This document shows positions 8,343 through 19,214 of a stretch of 39,477 bases of DNA, one piece after another. Each line of letters opens with the position of its first letter. Position 1 is the first letter of the stretch. The stretch spans positions 1 through 39,477 of the forward strand of contig NZ_CAJHBO010000025.1 in the NCBI RefSeq assembly GCF_904846645.1. Direction: 5' to 3'. A model generated the notes under the pieces. That model was given only the letters and a program-made list of their open reading frames with translations, searched no databases and had not been told where the DNA came from. Made by a program: the position numbers and the translations under genes. This DNA is from Psychrobacter sp. Pi2-1 (GTDB lineage: Bacteria; Pseudomonadota; Gammaproteobacteria; Pseudomonadales; Moraxellaceae).

Positions 8343-11300
8343 CTATTGTGGGTCGGCCATGGTAGTTTTAAGAAGGCTTGCAATGTTCGCCGCTTTTGGC
8401 TTAACCAAATAAAACTTACGAACATAGTGCTCAAAGTCGTTCAGAATTGTCTGACCCCATGCACTGCCTGTTTTATCTACATGAGCTTCAATCACTTGTT
8501 GCAAATGAATGCGATGCTCTTCTGTTTGCTCGCTTGAAATACGGTTTAGATCGATTAGCTCATGGTTACAACGGTCGAAGAAGTCGCCTTCCATATCGAG
8601 TACATAAGCAAAACCACCCGTCATACCAGCACCGAAGTTAAGTCCAGTACGGCCAAGAATCGTGACGATACCGCCCGTCATATACTCACAGCAATGGTCG
8701 CCTGTGCCTTCGATGACTGCATGCGCGCCAGAGTTACGGACGCCAAAACGCTCACCTGCTGTACCGGCAGCATATAGCTTACCGCCAGTTGCACCATAGA
8801 GACAGGTATTACCAATGATGGCCGTTTCTTGCGCTACAAAGTTTGAGTCTTTCGGCGGATAAATCACAATCTCACCGCCTGCCATACCTTTACCCACATA
8901 GTCATTGGCATCGCCTTCAAGCTCGATATTTAGGCCGCCAGCATTCCATACGCCCAAACTTTGTCCTGCAGTACCAGTTAGACGAAGCTTGATTGGCATA
9001 TCGCTCATGCCAAGGTTGCCCCAGACTTGCGCAATCTCACCAGAAATACGAGCACCGATAGAGCGGTCACAGTTACCAACGAAATAGCTATAATCGCCGC
9101 CTGCCCCTTTGCGAATGTTCACCAGCATATCGCTAATCATCTGCTCAGCAAGCAAGCCTTTATCAAACGGTTCATTACGTTCAACCTGACAAGTTTGTGC
9201 TTTGCCCACACTGGCTGGGTGACTAAATAGCAATGGTGTTAAATCAAGATGACGCTGCTTGTCCGTATTGCCTTCTAAGATATCAAGCAAGTCAGTACGA
9301 CCAACCAGCTCTTCCATACTACGAACACCTAGCGCTGCCAACCATTCACGCGTCTCAGTTGCGACAAACTTAAAGAAGTTAATCAGCATTTCTGCTTCGC
9401 CAATGAAATGCTCATCACGCAACTTGGCTTTTTGAGTAGCAACACCTGTTGGACAGTTATTTAAATGACAGATACGTAGGTACTTACAACCAACTGCAAT
9501 CATTGGCGTGGTACCAAAGCCAAAGCTTTCTGCACCCAAGATAGCAGCTTTTACTACATCCAGCCCTGTTTTTAGACCACCGTCAGTCTGGACACGTACC
9601 TTATCACGTAACCCATTCACTCGTAGAGACTGATGAGTCTCAGCCAAACCTAGCTCCCATGGCGAGCCTGCATGGTGGATAGATGATAGCGGAGACGCTG
9701 CTGTACCACCGTCATAACCCGAGATAGTAATCAAATCGGCATAGGCTTTTGCAACACCTGTCGCGATCGTACCAACACCTGGACGTGAGACCAATTTAAC
9801 CGATACCAATGCATCTGGATTGACTTGTTTTAAATCAAAAATCAGCTGTGCCAAATCTTCGATAGAATAAATATCATGATGCGGCGGCGGTGAAATCAAG
9901 GTCACACCTGGCACCGAATAACGCAAACGTGCAATCAGCGCGTTGACTTTACCACCAGGTAGCTGCCCACCTTCACCAGGCTTGGCACCTTGGGCTACTT
10001 TAATCTGCATGACTTCAGCGGAACGAAGGTAGGCAGGCGTTACCCCAAAACGACCGGAAGCAACTTGCTTGATTTTTGAGTTGCGCAATGTGCCATAACG
10101 CGCAGGATCTTCACCGCCTTCACCAGAGTTTGAGCGACCACCGATGGTATTCATAGCCATCGCAATCGACTCATGCGCTTCAGGAGATAGCGCCCCTAAT
10201 GACATGCCAGCTGAGTCAAAACGCGTCAAGATTTTAGAAATATCTTCTACTTCATTGACATCGATACTGTTGCCAGTTTTCAGTTGCAATAAATCACGTA
10301 AAGTCGCGACCGGACGGCTATTGACCAGGTTGGCATAATTACGGTAATTATCGTAATCACCAGTACGTACCGCGGTATGCAGGCTGTTAATCACATCAGG
10401 GTTAAAGGCATGGTACTCTTTGTTGAAGACGAACTTAAGCAGACCACCTTGATCTAGAGGGGCACGACGCTTAAACGCATTGGCAGCCAGTTGCGCTTGA
10501 TCAGCAGCAAGGTCTGCAAAGGTAGCGCCTTTGATTCGACTTTGTACGCCTTTAAAGCATAAGTTGACGACTTCTTCTGATAGGCCTACTGCTTCAAACA
10601 ACTGCGCGCCGCGATAAGAAACAATGGTAGAGATACCCATTTTTGATAAGATTTTCAGCAAACCTTTATCCAAGCCTTTGCGGAAATTAACACGGGCTTG
10701 AATCGGATCACCAAGTAGCTCACCAGTCGCGACCAAATCATCAATGACATCATATGCCAGATATGGATACACACAAGTTGCACCAAAGCCAATCAATACT
10801 GCTATTTGATGCGAGTCACGGGCAAGGCCCGTCTCAATGATTAAGTTAGCATCGGTACGAATACCTTGCGCGATTAGATAATGATGCACAGCACCAGTAA
10901 CCATAATGGCATTGGCGGGTACTTTGTCTGCATCGATATCTTTATCAGACAAGACAATCAACGTATTACCTGAGCGAATGTTATCTGCCACTTGCTCACA
11001 AATAGCCACGATAGCATCAGATAGCTCTAGAGTACGGTCATAGTTTAGATCAATACGAGCCATCTTGAACGCTGGATCATCCAAGGTTTCAAGCTGCTGC
11101 ATTTTGCTGGCTGACAATACTGGCGATGACAAAATAATACGATGCGCATCTCTCGCAGATGGCGCAAATACGTTAGTCTCAGCGCCTAAGCAAGTCTGCA
11201 ACGACATCACGATAGATTCACGTAATGGATCGATTGGCGGATTGGTCACCTGTGCAAACTGTTGGCGGAAGAAGTCACCGACATGGCGAATTTGCTGCGA

Positions 11301-12806
11301 CAGTACAGCCATTGGCGTATCGTCACCCATTGAGCCGACTGGTTCTTGACCATTTTCAGCATTAGGGCGAATGATTTCTGTACGCTCTTCATTGGTGATG
11401 TGATACATTTTTTGTAGCGCTTTTAGCTTATCACCGCGGCACGCTTGCGTTGCCAACGTCTCTTCTAGACGCTCATCATCACGAACACGCGTCGCTTCTT
11501 CACGTAACCATTTGCGATATGGATGCGCCGTTTTTAGTAAAGTTGCAATAGCCGTCGTATCTAAAATTTGACCTGTCAACGTATCAATGACCAACATTTG
11601 ACCAGGTCCAACGCGACCTTTTGCCAATACATCTTGTGGCTCGTAATCCCAAACGCCCACTTCTGATGCAACAGTGATATAGCCGTTCTTAGTGGTTACC
11701 CAACGTGAAGGGCGCAGACCGTTTCTATCGAGCATACAGACCGCATAGCGTCCATTTTGAATAACTAGACCTGCTGGACCGTCCCATGCTTCCATATGCT
11801 GTGAGTAAAACTCATAAAATGCACGCAGATCCATATCCATGCTATCAACATTCTGCCACGCTGGCGGTACCAAGATAGACATTGCATGGAACAGATTCAT
11901 ACCACCAGACATTAGCACTTCAAGCATGTTATCTAAGCTTGATGAATCTGAACCAGTACTATTTACAAGTGGTGTCAGCTCATTCAAGTTAGGCAGTTTG
12001 TCTGATTTTAGCTTTGGCGTACGGGCTTTAGACCAGTTGCGGTTACCTGTAATGGTATTTAACTCACCATTATGCGCAAGATAACGGAATGGCTGTGCCA
12101 GTGGCCAGCGCGGCAAGGTATTGGTTGAGAAACGCTGATGGAAGACTACGATATGTGATGCCAAACGCTCATCTTGCAAATCCAAGAAAAACGCTGGCAA
12201 ATCTGAAGGCATTACCAAGCCTTTATAAATAATGGTCTGACAACTCAATGAACAGACATAAAATAGCTCATCATCCGTCAAACGCTGCTCTGCTTTTTTG
12301 CGTGCAACAAACAGCTTACGGTTGAAGTCATCAGCAGCCAAGTCATCTGGCGCATTAACGAATACTTGCTTAAAGTCTGGCAATGTCTCACGACCAATCT
12401 CACCAACAATACTCAAGTCAAGTGGTACATCACGCCAACCAGCCACTTCTAATCCTTGGGCGGTAATCTCATCGCTTAATACTTGTTGGCTATGCTTGGC
12501 TTTATCGCTATCTAAATTAACGAACACCATACCGACAGCAAAGTTGTCCGTAATGGCAAATTGCTGCTCATCAGCAATCTGTTTAAAGAAATCGATAGGC
12601 GTCGCTAATAGTAAGCCACAACCATCACCAGTTCTACCGTCAGCAGCAACACCGCCGCGATGTGTCATACAACTTAAACTATGAATGGCAGTTTTCACCA
12701 AATCATGGCTCGCTTCACCCTCAATATGGGCAATTAGGCCAAAACCGCAATTATCAGAAAAATCATCTGGCGTGGCCAGGTGTGTTTGTGAGGAAATCAT
12801 TGACAT
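8343..12806 (-). CDS. gltB: Glutamate synthase (NADPH) large subunit
   Basis: The ATG at 12806 (AAAGGA 6 bases upstream) gives 1487 residues, the usual length. A 19-residue propeptide precedes Cys20 in [13 protein letters not shown]; cleavage there exposes the N-terminal cysteine of the glutamine amidotransferase domain. [22 protein letters not shown] and HNGELNT follow. The central domain precedes the FMN/2-oxoglutarate synthase domain ([44 protein letters not shown]). The [3Fe-4S] ligands lie in [15 protein letters not shown]. The C-terminal beta-helix carries GANGG-like [15 protein letters not shown] and MTGG repeats. All key elements are present. An upstream in-frame TTG at 12833 is rejected because it would lie before the ribosome binding site. 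Confidence 0.97.
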   Translation of the reverse strand: MSMISSQTHLATPDDFSDNCGFGLIAHIEGEASHDLVKTAIHSLSCMTHRGGVAADGRTGDGCGLLLATPIDFFKQIADEQQFAITDNFAVGMVFVNLDSDKAKHSQQVLSDEITAQGLEVAGWRDVPLDLSIVGEIGRETLPDFKQVFVNAPDDLAADDFNRKLFVARKKAEQRLTDDELFYVCSLSCQTIIYKGLVMPSDLPAFFLDLQDERLASHIVVFHQRFSTNTLPRWPLAQPFRYLAHNGELNTITGNRNWSKARTPKLKSDKLPNLNELTPLVNSTGSDSSSLDNMLEVLMSGGMNLFHAMSILVPPAWQNVDSMDMDLRAFYEFYSQHMEAWDGPAGLVIQNGRYAVCMLDRNGLRPSRWVTTKNGYITVASEVGVWDYEPQDVLAKGRVGPGQMLVIDTLTGQILDTTAIATLLKTAHPYRKWLREEATRVRDDERLEETLATQACRGDKLKALQKMYHITNEERTEIIRPNAENGQEPVGSMGDDTPMAVLSQQIRHVGDFFRQQFAQVTNPPIDPLRESIVMSLQTCLGAETNVFAPSARDAHRIILSSPVLSASKMQQLETLDDPAFKMARIDLNYDRTLELSDAIVAICEQVADNIRSGNTLIVLSDKDIDADKVPANAIMVTGAVHHYLIAQGIRTDANLIIETGLARDSHQIAVLIGFGATCVYPYLAYDVIDDLVATGELLGDPIQARVNFRKGLDKGLLKILSKMGISTIVSYRGAQLFEAVGLSEEVVNLCFKGVQSRIKGATFADLAADQAQLAANAFKRRAPLDQGGLLKFVFNKEYHAFNPDVINSLHTAVRTGDYDNYRNYANLVNSRPVATLRDLLQLKTGNSIDVNEVEDISKILTRFDSAGMSLGALSPEAHESIAMAMNTIGGRSNSGEGGEDPARYGTLRNSKIKQVASGRFGVTPAYLRSAEVMQIKVAQGAKPGEGGQLPGGKVNALIARLRYSVPGVTLISPPPHHDIYSIEDLAQLIFDLKQVNPDALVSVKLVSRPGVGTIATGVAKAYADLITISGYDGGTAASPLSSIHHAGSPWELGLAETHQSLRVNGLRDKVRVQTDGGLKTGLDVVKAAILGAESFGFGTTPMIAVGCKYLRICHLNNCPTGVATQKAKLRDEHFIGEAEMLINFFKFVATETREWLAALGVRSMEELVGRTDLLDILEGNTDKQRHLDLTPLLFSHPASVGKAQTCQVERNEPFDKGLLAEQMISDMLVNIRKGAGGDYSYFVGNCDRSIGARISGEIAQVWGNLGMSDMPIKLRLTGTAGQSLGVWNAGGLNIELEGDANDYVGKGMAGGEIVIYPPKDSNFVAQETAIIGNTCLYGATGGKLYAAGTAGERFGVRNSGAHAVIEGTGDHCCEYMTGGIVTILGRTGLNFGAGMTGGFAYVLDMEGDFFDRCNHELIDLNRISSEQTEEHRIHLQQVIEAHVDKTGSAWGQTILNDFEHYVRKFYLVKPKAANIASLLKTTMADPQ

Positions 12807-13622
12807 AGCTTGTCCTTTTAAGTAGACGGGCAACTTACATTTCCAATGCGGAGTATAAGTTGGTACCCGTAAGCAGAACGGGCTGATAGTGGATATTCGT
12901 GTGTTCGAATTAGCAAATAGTGCAATGCTCGATAGACATCATACTCTAAGAGAAAGTAAAACCCTTGACCCTCCTGGTCATTAGCTGATGTCTTGACATG
13001 TGGTCCGTGTATCAAAAGATAGTAAGTAGCAGCCCTTGGCAACGGGAGAATCTACGCCCTTAAATGCCAGTTACTCAATCAGTGATATCTAATGCCATTC
13101 ATTTAAGCATCATTTGTTATATTGTCATGTCTAGCATTTAGAGCTAAGCATACAGTGACTAATAACGGTGCACTTGTTTATCTTGAATATCTGACGCTCT
13201 GTATTCAAGCACTTTGTTTACCCTAAAAAGAGTGACAATAAGAGAGGTTGCGTCACTTACGATAACCTTATTATGGATAGTAAGTAACCGCGCTTGAGAC
13301 AATAATATTTAGTAAAGAACTCTAAAAACTAAGAAAAAACCACTAAATAGTTGTTAAATAGACATTTTTTACGATAACTATACAGAACGTCGCCCACAGT
13401 TATATTAGTTAATGATTGTCGAAAAATCTAGTCTTTTCTATCGATTCATCAGCCATAAATTGTAAGAGGACTTATTACTATTGGTTATGAGACAAATAAA
13501 ACTGCTATTAAAATTTTAATGCAAACCGTATAGATGACATTTAGCGAAAGGCTTTGATAATACTTAGCAATAGTAGCTTGCCGTTTATTATGACGATGAA
13601 ACTTTTTTGCATAGTGCTAAAA
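12807..13622. other. Long untranslated region upstream of gltB, with possible leader structure
   Basis: Over 800 bases lie between the damX-like terminator and gltB with no credible gene. Near gltB, on the transcript strand, GACATCA/TGATGTC (12935-12941 with 12986-12992) enclose a smaller TGACC/GGTCA hairpin (12966-12980). This could be a structured 5' leader. The rest (about 13050-13620) is A+T-rich, and I see no clear promoter, repeat or RNA gene in it. A regulatory role in nitrogen control would be inference. Confidence 0.4.
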
Positions 13623-13652
13623 AAACCCACTAACCAAATAGCTAGTGGGTTT
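13623..13652 (-). terminator. Terminator of the damX-like gene
   Basis: AAACCCACTA pairs with TAGTGGGTTT around a 10-base loop, followed on the minus strand by a run of T. It sits 18 bases past the stop codon. Confidence 0.85.
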
Positions 13653-13669
13653 AATTAATCAGGCAAAAA

Positions 13670-14758
13670 CTAATTACTCTTATCTTCTATTAGCGCTTTT
13701 ATACTGTCGCTATTATTCTTGGGAGGATTAGCGTTAGCATTTTTGCCATTAGCATTTGAATTATTATTTGTGCTACTAGGGGGCTTAGGCGTTGGCACGA
13801 CTGGTGGCTTCTTACTAGTAGAGTTCTCCGCCGGTGCCGCAGGCTTTTTGTTTTCTGGCGCAGGCTTACTTGCGTTGTTTTCTTCTTTTGGCGATGTTTC
13901 AGATATTGTCTGCGTCTCACCACCAACCGTACGCTCTTCACTAACAGACAGTGTGGCAGAGGTATCTACTGACTGACGAATACTCTCTTGAGTACTGCTA
14001 CTATTAGCGCTTTCTTGGTTACCTCGATTATTATTAGCACTAGCTGCTTGAGCAGCGGCGTCATCAGCTTCTTCTTGCAAACGAGCAGGCACTTCACGCT
14101 TGGTAGGTTTCAAATCGACGGCACGTGTACGTTTCGTACTCAAATCTTTTACTGGATCAGGACGCTCATAATTATCAATGATACTGACATACCGATTAAT
14201 CTCTTCTGGCAGTACACGTACATTCGTAGGTAACTTAAAGTCTATTAGCTTTGCTGCTCCTACCGCTTCTTGCGGGCTACTCATAATCCCATAAGTCAGC
14301 ATATAACGGACTTGCTTTTCGTCATCAAGATAACGGAAATAAGCAAATTTATCGCGATCTTGACGGCCTTCTAAGTAACTAACAATCACATCGTTTTCAG
14401 CGACATTCATTACTTGAACAGTCCACTTGCCTTTATTAGCTAGCAGATAACGCTTGTCTTTAAACTCATCAGGATAATCGCGCAAATCTCGAATCGTTGT
14501 ATCAAAGTTAATCGGTTGTACATCCGTATCTAGCTCGTGTAGCGATTCGACTTTTAATGGTTGCTCAAACTCTTCATTCAAAATCTCTGGCGCTGATATC
14601 GGTGCATTCTCAATTTTGGCACCCATGGCTGGCGTTTGACTAAACATCCATACTAACGCTGTGACCACCCCTAAAAGCAAGGTCACTATTAGCCAAATCA
14701 GTGCTTGACGACTGTATGATTGGCTAGCAGTACGCGTTTTCGTTTTTGATGTTGCCAT
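13670..14758 (-). CDS. DamX-like inner-membrane protein with central SPOR-like domain
   Basis: The ATG at 14758 is chosen over one 7 codons upstream because AAGGA precedes it. Product: 362 residues. A short basic cytoplasmic tail is followed by one membrane helix (about 20-38) and a periplasmic part. Residues about 112-197 align by eye with the DamX SPOR domain: WTVQV start, a Tyr/Phe-rich centre, YMLTYG, SSPQEA and LPTNVRVL. SPOR domains bind glycan strands lacking peptide stems at the division septum. The remaining ~165 residues are low-complexity (Gln/Asn/Ser-, then Pro/Lys-, then Asn-rich). In E. coli DamX the SPOR domain is C-terminal, so the layout here is reversed. The place directly after aroB is the damX position in other gammaproteobacteria. 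Role in division is inferred. Confidence 0.65.
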   Translation of the reverse strand: MATSKTKTRTASQSYSRQALIWLIVTLLLGVVTALVWMFSQTPAMGAKIENAPISAPEILNEEFEQPLKVESLHELDTDVQPINFDTTIRDLRDYPDEFKDKRYLLANKGKWTVQVMNVAENDVIVSYLEGRQDRDKFAYFRYLDDEKQVRYMLTYGIMSSPQEAVGAAKLIDFKLPTNVRVLPEEINRYVSIIDNYERPDPVKDLSTKRTRAVDLKPTKREVPARLQEEADDAAAQAASANNNRGNQESANSSSTQESIRQSVDTSATLSVSEERTVGGETQTISETSPKEENNASKPAPENKKPAAPAENSTSKKPPVVPTPKPPSSTNNNSNANGKNANANPPKNNSDSIKALIEDKSN

Positions 14759-14887
14759 GAGGCGGTCCTTGGTAAACACATGTTTTACAGCATGATATAA
14801 ATGCTTATTTAAACAAAGGTACAGCCAACCAGTCGGCTATAAGTACGAGATTTTAGTATAAATATATAAGCGATAATTTTTAAGACG

Positions 14888-15994
14888 TTACGCGCTATGT
14901 TTTGACAAAACTTCGTGCAATAACTGGCTGTCAAACTCATTAGTCATTACCGCATCGCCAATTGATTTTAACAAAATTAGGCGGATTTGTCCGTGTTTCA
15001 CCTTTTTATCGTGTCCCATTAAATCTAGAGCAGTGTCTACATCGATAGCTGGGGGCGTAATAGGTAAGTTTGCCAACTCTAAAACATGCTTAATACGTAC
15101 GACTTCATCATCAGTTAACCAGCCAATTTTTTGCGATAGCTCAGCTGCTTGTACCATGCCAGCGGCTACTGCTTCGCCATGTAACCAATTGCCATAGCCT
15201 TCATGTGTTTCAATCACATGACCAAAAGTATGACCAAAGTTCAATAGCGCGCGCACACCGGACTCTCTTTCGTCTTGTGCCACTACATCGGCTTTGTACT
15301 GACAGCAGTGCTTTACAGCTTCACCAAGTACTGCCAAGTCAAGCGCCATCATTGCAGGCAAGTTTGCCTCAAGCCACGTTAGAAATGCCTCATCCATGAT
15401 AAGGGCATATTTAATAATCTCGGCCACTCCAGCCGATAGCTCACGTGCAGGCAGTGTCTTAAGCGTACTCATATCGGCAAGCACCATTTGCGGCTGCCAA
15501 AAAGCACCAATCATATTTTTACCTTGCGGATGATTGATACCTGTTTTACCACCAACACTAGAATCTACTTGTGACAATAGCGTCGTTGGAATTTGAATAA
15601 AATTGACACCGCGCATAAAACTAGCAGCAGCAAAACCAGTCATATCTCCGATTACACCGCCACCAAGGGCAATAAGTGTCACATCACGATTGAAGTGCTC
15701 TGTCATCAGCGCATCATAAATCTGATCAATACTTGCTTGATTTTTGTATTGTTCACCATCTGGCAGTACGCACACCTTTACCACAAACTGCTCTGCTAGC
15801 TCATCTTCTAATGCTTTTAAGTATAAAGGTGCCACAGTATCATTAGTGACGATTAAAACCTGACGGCCACTGATATAAGGCGTGATTTGCTTCGCCATAC
15901 TACTATGTTCAGTCGTAGATTGTTCAGTAATGACAATAGGATAATCATGACTTTGCGTATGAACTATTAGGCCATCATTAAACGGCATTACCAT
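14888..15994 (-). CDS. aroB: 3-dehydroquinate synthase
   Basis: Step two of the shikimate pathway: DAHP to 3-dehydroquinate, using catalytic NAD+ and a divalent metal. The 368-residue length is normal. The NAD-binding core reads GGGVIGDMTGFAAASFMRG, followed by IPTTLLSQVDSSVGGKTG and GKNMIGAFWQP. Metal ligands are expected in the Glu of GVAEIIKYA and the histidines of NFGHTFGH and WLHGEAVAAGM. AGGAG lies 6 bases before the ATG. It follows aroK by 75 bases and precedes the damX-like gene, forming the standard aroK-aroB-damX run. Confidence 0.97.
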   Translation of the reverse strand: MVMPFNDGLIVHTQSHDYPIVITEQSTTEHSSMAKQITPYISGRQVLIVTNDTVAPLYLKALEDELAEQFVVKVCVLPDGEQYKNQASIDQIYDALMTEHFNRDVTLIALGGGVIGDMTGFAAASFMRGVNFIQIPTTLLSQVDSSVGGKTGINHPQGKNMIGAFWQPQMVLADMSTLKTLPARELSAGVAEIIKYALIMDEAFLTWLEANLPAMMALDLAVLGEAVKHCCQYKADVVAQDERESGVRALLNFGHTFGHVIETHEGYGNWLHGEAVAAGMVQAAELSQKIGWLTDDEVVRIKHVLELANLPITPPAIDVDTALDLMGHDKKVKHGQIRLILLKSIGDAVMTNEFDSQLLHEVLSKHSA

Positions 15995-16069
15995 GTGATA
16001 CTCCTAAAGCATTTTCGATGAGGTAAAAGTAATTGAGTCTGCATATCAATCGTAGTTGCCAGTCTATTA

Positions 16070-16630
16070 CTAGTCTTCTTGGTGCGCCGATGAGTCCGTA
16101 GTGCAATCGACGAATGATTCTAGCTGTTGCATCAATTGATTGACCATATGGCGTGGGTACGTGTGACCAGTAGGCATAATAATATGGGCGACTTGGCGAT
16201 AGAGTGGATCGCGCGCACTGTATAACTCTTGCAATATTTTTCTAGGATTAGGCTGCTGCAATAATGGTCGAGACTTATCTTTAGAGGTACGTGCCAGCTG
16301 CACCTCGACAGGTGCGTTAAGATAAACGACGATGCCACGCTGTTTTAGGAACTCTCGGTTTTCAGCACACATGACTGCACCGCCACCGGTCGCTAATACG
16401 ATTTGAGAGTTTTGGGTCAATTCATCAATGGCACGCGTTTCACGCTCACGGAAGCCTGCCTCACCTTCTTTGGCAAATATCCAAGCAATGTCGGCACCTG
16501 TCTGCGATTCAATATACCAATCACTGTCTACAAAAGTGCGACCTAACTGCTTGGCAAGCAGTTTTCCGATTGTCGTCTTCCCTGCTCCCATCGGACCCAC
16601 TAAAAACACCGACGGTAATTCCTGCCCCAT
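16070..16630 (-). CDS. aroK: Shikimate kinase
   Basis: Phosphorylates shikimate with ATP in the aromatic amino acid pathway. Product: 186 residues. The Walker A loop GPMGAGKT spans residues 12-19. Shikimate contacts are in FVDSDWYIE (Asp35, Asp37), GFRERE and ATGGGAV. The lid carries KDKSRPLL. The start at 16630 follows a GAGTAAG site. It is the first gene of the aro unit; a terminator lies between pilQ and aroK, so aroK probably has its own promoter or gets read-through from the pilus operon. Confidence 0.95.
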   Translation of the reverse strand: MGQELPSVFLVGPMGAGKTTIGKLLAKQLGRTFVDSDWYIESQTGADIAWIFAKEGEAGFRERETRAIDELTQNSQIVLATGGGAVMCAENREFLKQRGIVVYLNAPVEVQLARTSKDKSRPLLQQPNPRKILQELYSARDPLYRQVAHIIMPTGHTYPRHMVNQLMQQLESFVDCTTDSSAHQED

Positions 16631-16780
16631 AATACTTACTCAGCTAAATTAGGTATGATACAACGTCATTGTTATTCTGGCTAGTAATGAGCCGTGATTA
16701 TTGTGAGTAAAATTTAGAGCACACTATTCATCAGTACATACATAAATACTGCAGCTCGAAAACCACGAATTTCGCGCATA

Positions 16781-16810
16781 AAAAAAGCAAGCACTATGGC
16801 TTACTTTTTT
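16781..16810 (-). terminator. Terminator after pilQ
   Basis: AAAAAAG-c-AAGC pairs with GCTT-a-CTTTTTT around a 6-base loop, with one internal mismatch. It lies 26 bases past the pilQ stop and separates the pilus operon from aroK-aroB. Confidence 0.75.
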
Positions 16811-16835
16811 TAGCAATTATCTAACCACTTTAGGA

Positions 16836-19187
16836 CTAGTTCAGACGACTCGTACCATCATTAATAAGCTTTGGAGTTACGAAAATAAGTAGCTCTTCTT
16901 TGTCGTTGCTTCGTACATCTTTACGGAAGGCACGACCGATATAAGGTAAATCACCTAAGAAAGGGACCTTAGTTACGCCATTACTAGTGCGATTTTTAAA
17001 AACACCGCCCAGTACGACTGTCTGACCATCTTCAATAATAACATTGGTTGATATAGAGTCTTCAGAGATAGCAACCTGATTATTGATGATTGTCGGCGTG
17101 CCGTTAGTAATGACCAATTGCAGACCAATTTTACCATCAGGCGTGATATTTGGTGTCGCTTCTAGACTTAATGCGGCCTCTTTAAAGCTGGTTGTTGTCG
17201 CACCACTGGCTGATGCTTCTTGATACGGAATCTGAGTACCAGAAGAAACTTTCGCTGTCTGCTTATCCGCGGTCAAAATCTTTGGTGTAGAAATAACTTC
17301 ACCACGGTTATCCGCCTGTAGTGCTGACAGCTCAAGATCTAGCATCACATCAGACATACTGAGCAAACCAAAGGCGATACTACCTGCTGGGTTGGAAACA
17401 CCCAAATCAACGTTTAAGTTATCAGGACGACTAATGTCATAAGAAGGATAAGAAACGGTTTGACCATTAACGGTCGTCGTTTCTACATCAAAATCTTTCA
17501 AATCCCATAAGGTTTGATCGCTACCGCCAACCAGTAAGCTACGGTTGTTGGCGGCACCATTTGACAAGATACCCCAACGAACACCAATCTCTTTACTAAA
17601 GCTATCAGTTGCACTGACGATACGTGCTTCGATCATGACTTGGCGAACAGGTATATCAATTTTGCTGATTAATTTATGGATGTTTTCAATACTGTCAGCA
17701 ACGTCTTTAATAATCAAAGTATTGGTACGTTCATCAACCGTTACCGTACCACGATTGGATAACAACGTATTATTATCCTCACGATTTGCTAGGCCACTAC
17801 TATTACCAGTCGCGCCGCTACCTTGTGAGATAAGCGTTAAGACATCTTGTGCTTTTGCATAGCTTAAACGAATGTACTCAGTACGCAGAGGTGCGTAAGA
17901 TTGAACAGCTTGCTGCGCTTCTAGTTCACGTGCTTCTTGCTCAGCCAGCTCAGTAGAAGGCGCAACCAAAATCACATTGCCATTTTCACGCTTGCCTAGA
18001 TTTTTACTTTTCAAAATAATATCGAGGGCTTGATCCCAAGGCACATTGATCAGACGCAAAGTGATGTTGCCAGCAACAGAATCACTTGCCACGATATTCA
18101 TCTCAGTAAACTGCGCCAAAATATCTAAGACACTACGAACCTCAACATCTTGGAATTCCATAGATAGCGGTTCACCACTATAGACTCTTTCTTCCAGCGT
18201 CGGCTCACGTAACAGCTCAGGCTTTTTAATACCAATATTCAACTGGTTACCTGATTGGTAGGCTTGATACTCATAATCGTCATTCATGTTAATGGTAACG
18301 ACGCCATTCTGTCCTTGGTTTTTGGTATCAATACTACTAACAAGACCATTATTAATATTCAATCGGCGTAGTAAGTTTCTCGGAACCGTACTACCAGTCA
18401 AACGTACGACAAGTTTATTACCTTGGCGCTGCACATCTACTGGAATAGCTTCGTTGGCCAGTACCATACTGACGTTACCGCCACCATCACCGCCTGCTGA
18501 AAAATTGACTGCGCTTAACCCATCGTAGCTATACTGCTTGCTTACTTGTGAAGCTGCCAACTGCGGGTTCAAAAGTGGGTTTACTCTGACCACCATTGTA
18601 TCAGCTGGTACTTCGTTCTTCACAACAACCTTGCTCGTGGTACGTACAGGCGCCACTGGTACGGTAGAACTCTCGACAATAGGCGTAACAATTGCAGTCG
18701 TTGTCATACTATAATTGTTATTAAGTACATCTTGAATCGGGTCGCTGGTAATGACAGGACGATTAGGATCAGTGATGGTCAGCAATAAATCATTGCCTTC
18801 AATCGCCGTCGTATAATTGCCTGATTCTTTTAAACCAACAATGAGACGCGTGGTACTGTCACTACTTAGCGTAGTAACGTCATTAATCGCACCGATGTTA
18901 TATTCGTTAAAACGGCTAGCAAGCCCATTCTGTACTTGTTCGAAATCTAGGACTAAGCGACTAGGATCATCAAGCTGATAGGCTGCAGGCAATACTGGCA
19001 ATCCTGTAAACCCCAAACGCATTTGCGTCACTGCAGGTGCGGTCTGTACTACAGAGACATTATCGATGCGCTGTGCAGCATGAGCACTATTGGTCACAGC
19101 CACCATACTGACTGCCAGTGCTGAAATGGCAAAAGCAGAAGACATGCGGTTGCTCATCATCATTACCTTGTTATTGCGTACTGTCAT
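16836..19187 (-). CDS. pilQ: Type IV pilus secretin PilQ
   Basis: The 783-residue outer-membrane secretin through which the pilus passes. A signal peptide ends near NSAHA. Two AMIN-type beta domains follow, roughly 40-130 and 225-325; AMIN domains anchor the complex to peptidoglycan. The STN/N0 segment (EFQDVEVRSVLDILAQF, from about 345) and an N1 domain with DERTNTLIIKDVADSIENI come next. The secretin core starts near VMIEARIV and contains IPYQEA, LVITNGTP and the gate region with EDGQTVVLGGVFKNR and the closing VPFLGDLPYIGRAFR. GAGGAATAAATA precedes the ATG. Last gene of pilMNOPQ; needs PilP and probably a pilotin encoded elsewhere. Confidence 0.97.
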   Translation of the reverse strand: MTVRNNKVMMMSNRMSSAFAISALAVSMVAVTNSAHAAQRIDNVSVVQTAPAVTQMRLGFTGLPVLPAAYQLDDPSRLVLDFEQVQNGLASRFNEYNIGAINDVTTLSSDSTTRLIVGLKESGNYTTAIEGNDLLLTITDPNRPVITSDPIQDVLNNNYSMTTTAIVTPIVESSTVPVAPVRTTSKVVVKNEVPADTMVVRVNPLLNPQLAASQVSKQYSYDGLSAVNFSAGGDGGGNVSMVLANEAIPVDVQRQGNKLVVRLTGSTVPRNLLRRLNINNGLVSSIDTKNQGQNGVVTINMNDDYEYQAYQSGNQLNIGIKKPELLREPTLEERVYSGEPLSMEFQDVEVRSVLDILAQFTEMNIVASDSVAGNITLRLINVPWDQALDIILKSKNLGKRENGNVILVAPSTELAEQEARELEAQQAVQSYAPLRTEYIRLSYAKAQDVLTLISQGSGATGNSSGLANREDNNTLLSNRGTVTVDERTNTLIIKDVADSIENIHKLISKIDIPVRQVMIEARIVSATDSFSKEIGVRWGILSNGAANNRSLLVGGSDQTLWDLKDFDVETTTVNGQTVSYPSYDISRPDNLNVDLGVSNPAGSIAFGLLSMSDVMLDLELSALQADNRGEVISTPKILTADKQTAKVSSGTQIPYQEASASGATTTSFKEAALSLEATPNITPDGKIGLQLVITNGTPTIINNQVAISEDSISTNVIIEDGQTVVLGGVFKNRTSNGVTKVPFLGDLPYIGRAFRKDVRSNDKEELLIFVTPKLINDGTSRLN

Positions 19188-19214
19188 TATTTATTCCTCA
19201 AAAAATCTGCCGAC

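Noticed and set aside
12807..12833. Longer gltB start at TTG
   Set aside because: The Shine-Dalgarno AAAGGA lies inside this extension and points to the ATG at 12806, giving the usual short propeptide before Cys20.
12818..13042. Small frame upstream of gltB, possible leader peptide
   Set aside because: Starts with TTG without a Shine-Dalgarno site, and has no run of regulatory codons such as Gln or Glu.
13719..13860. Possible tandem repeat or CRISPR-like array in the damX-like tail
   Set aside because: Only codon-level low complexity (Asn, Pro, Lys, Ser); no regular repeat-spacer units.
13699..14233. Frames on both strands within the damX-like gene tail
   Set aside because: They are shadows of the low-complexity coding repeats, with biased composition and no independent signals.
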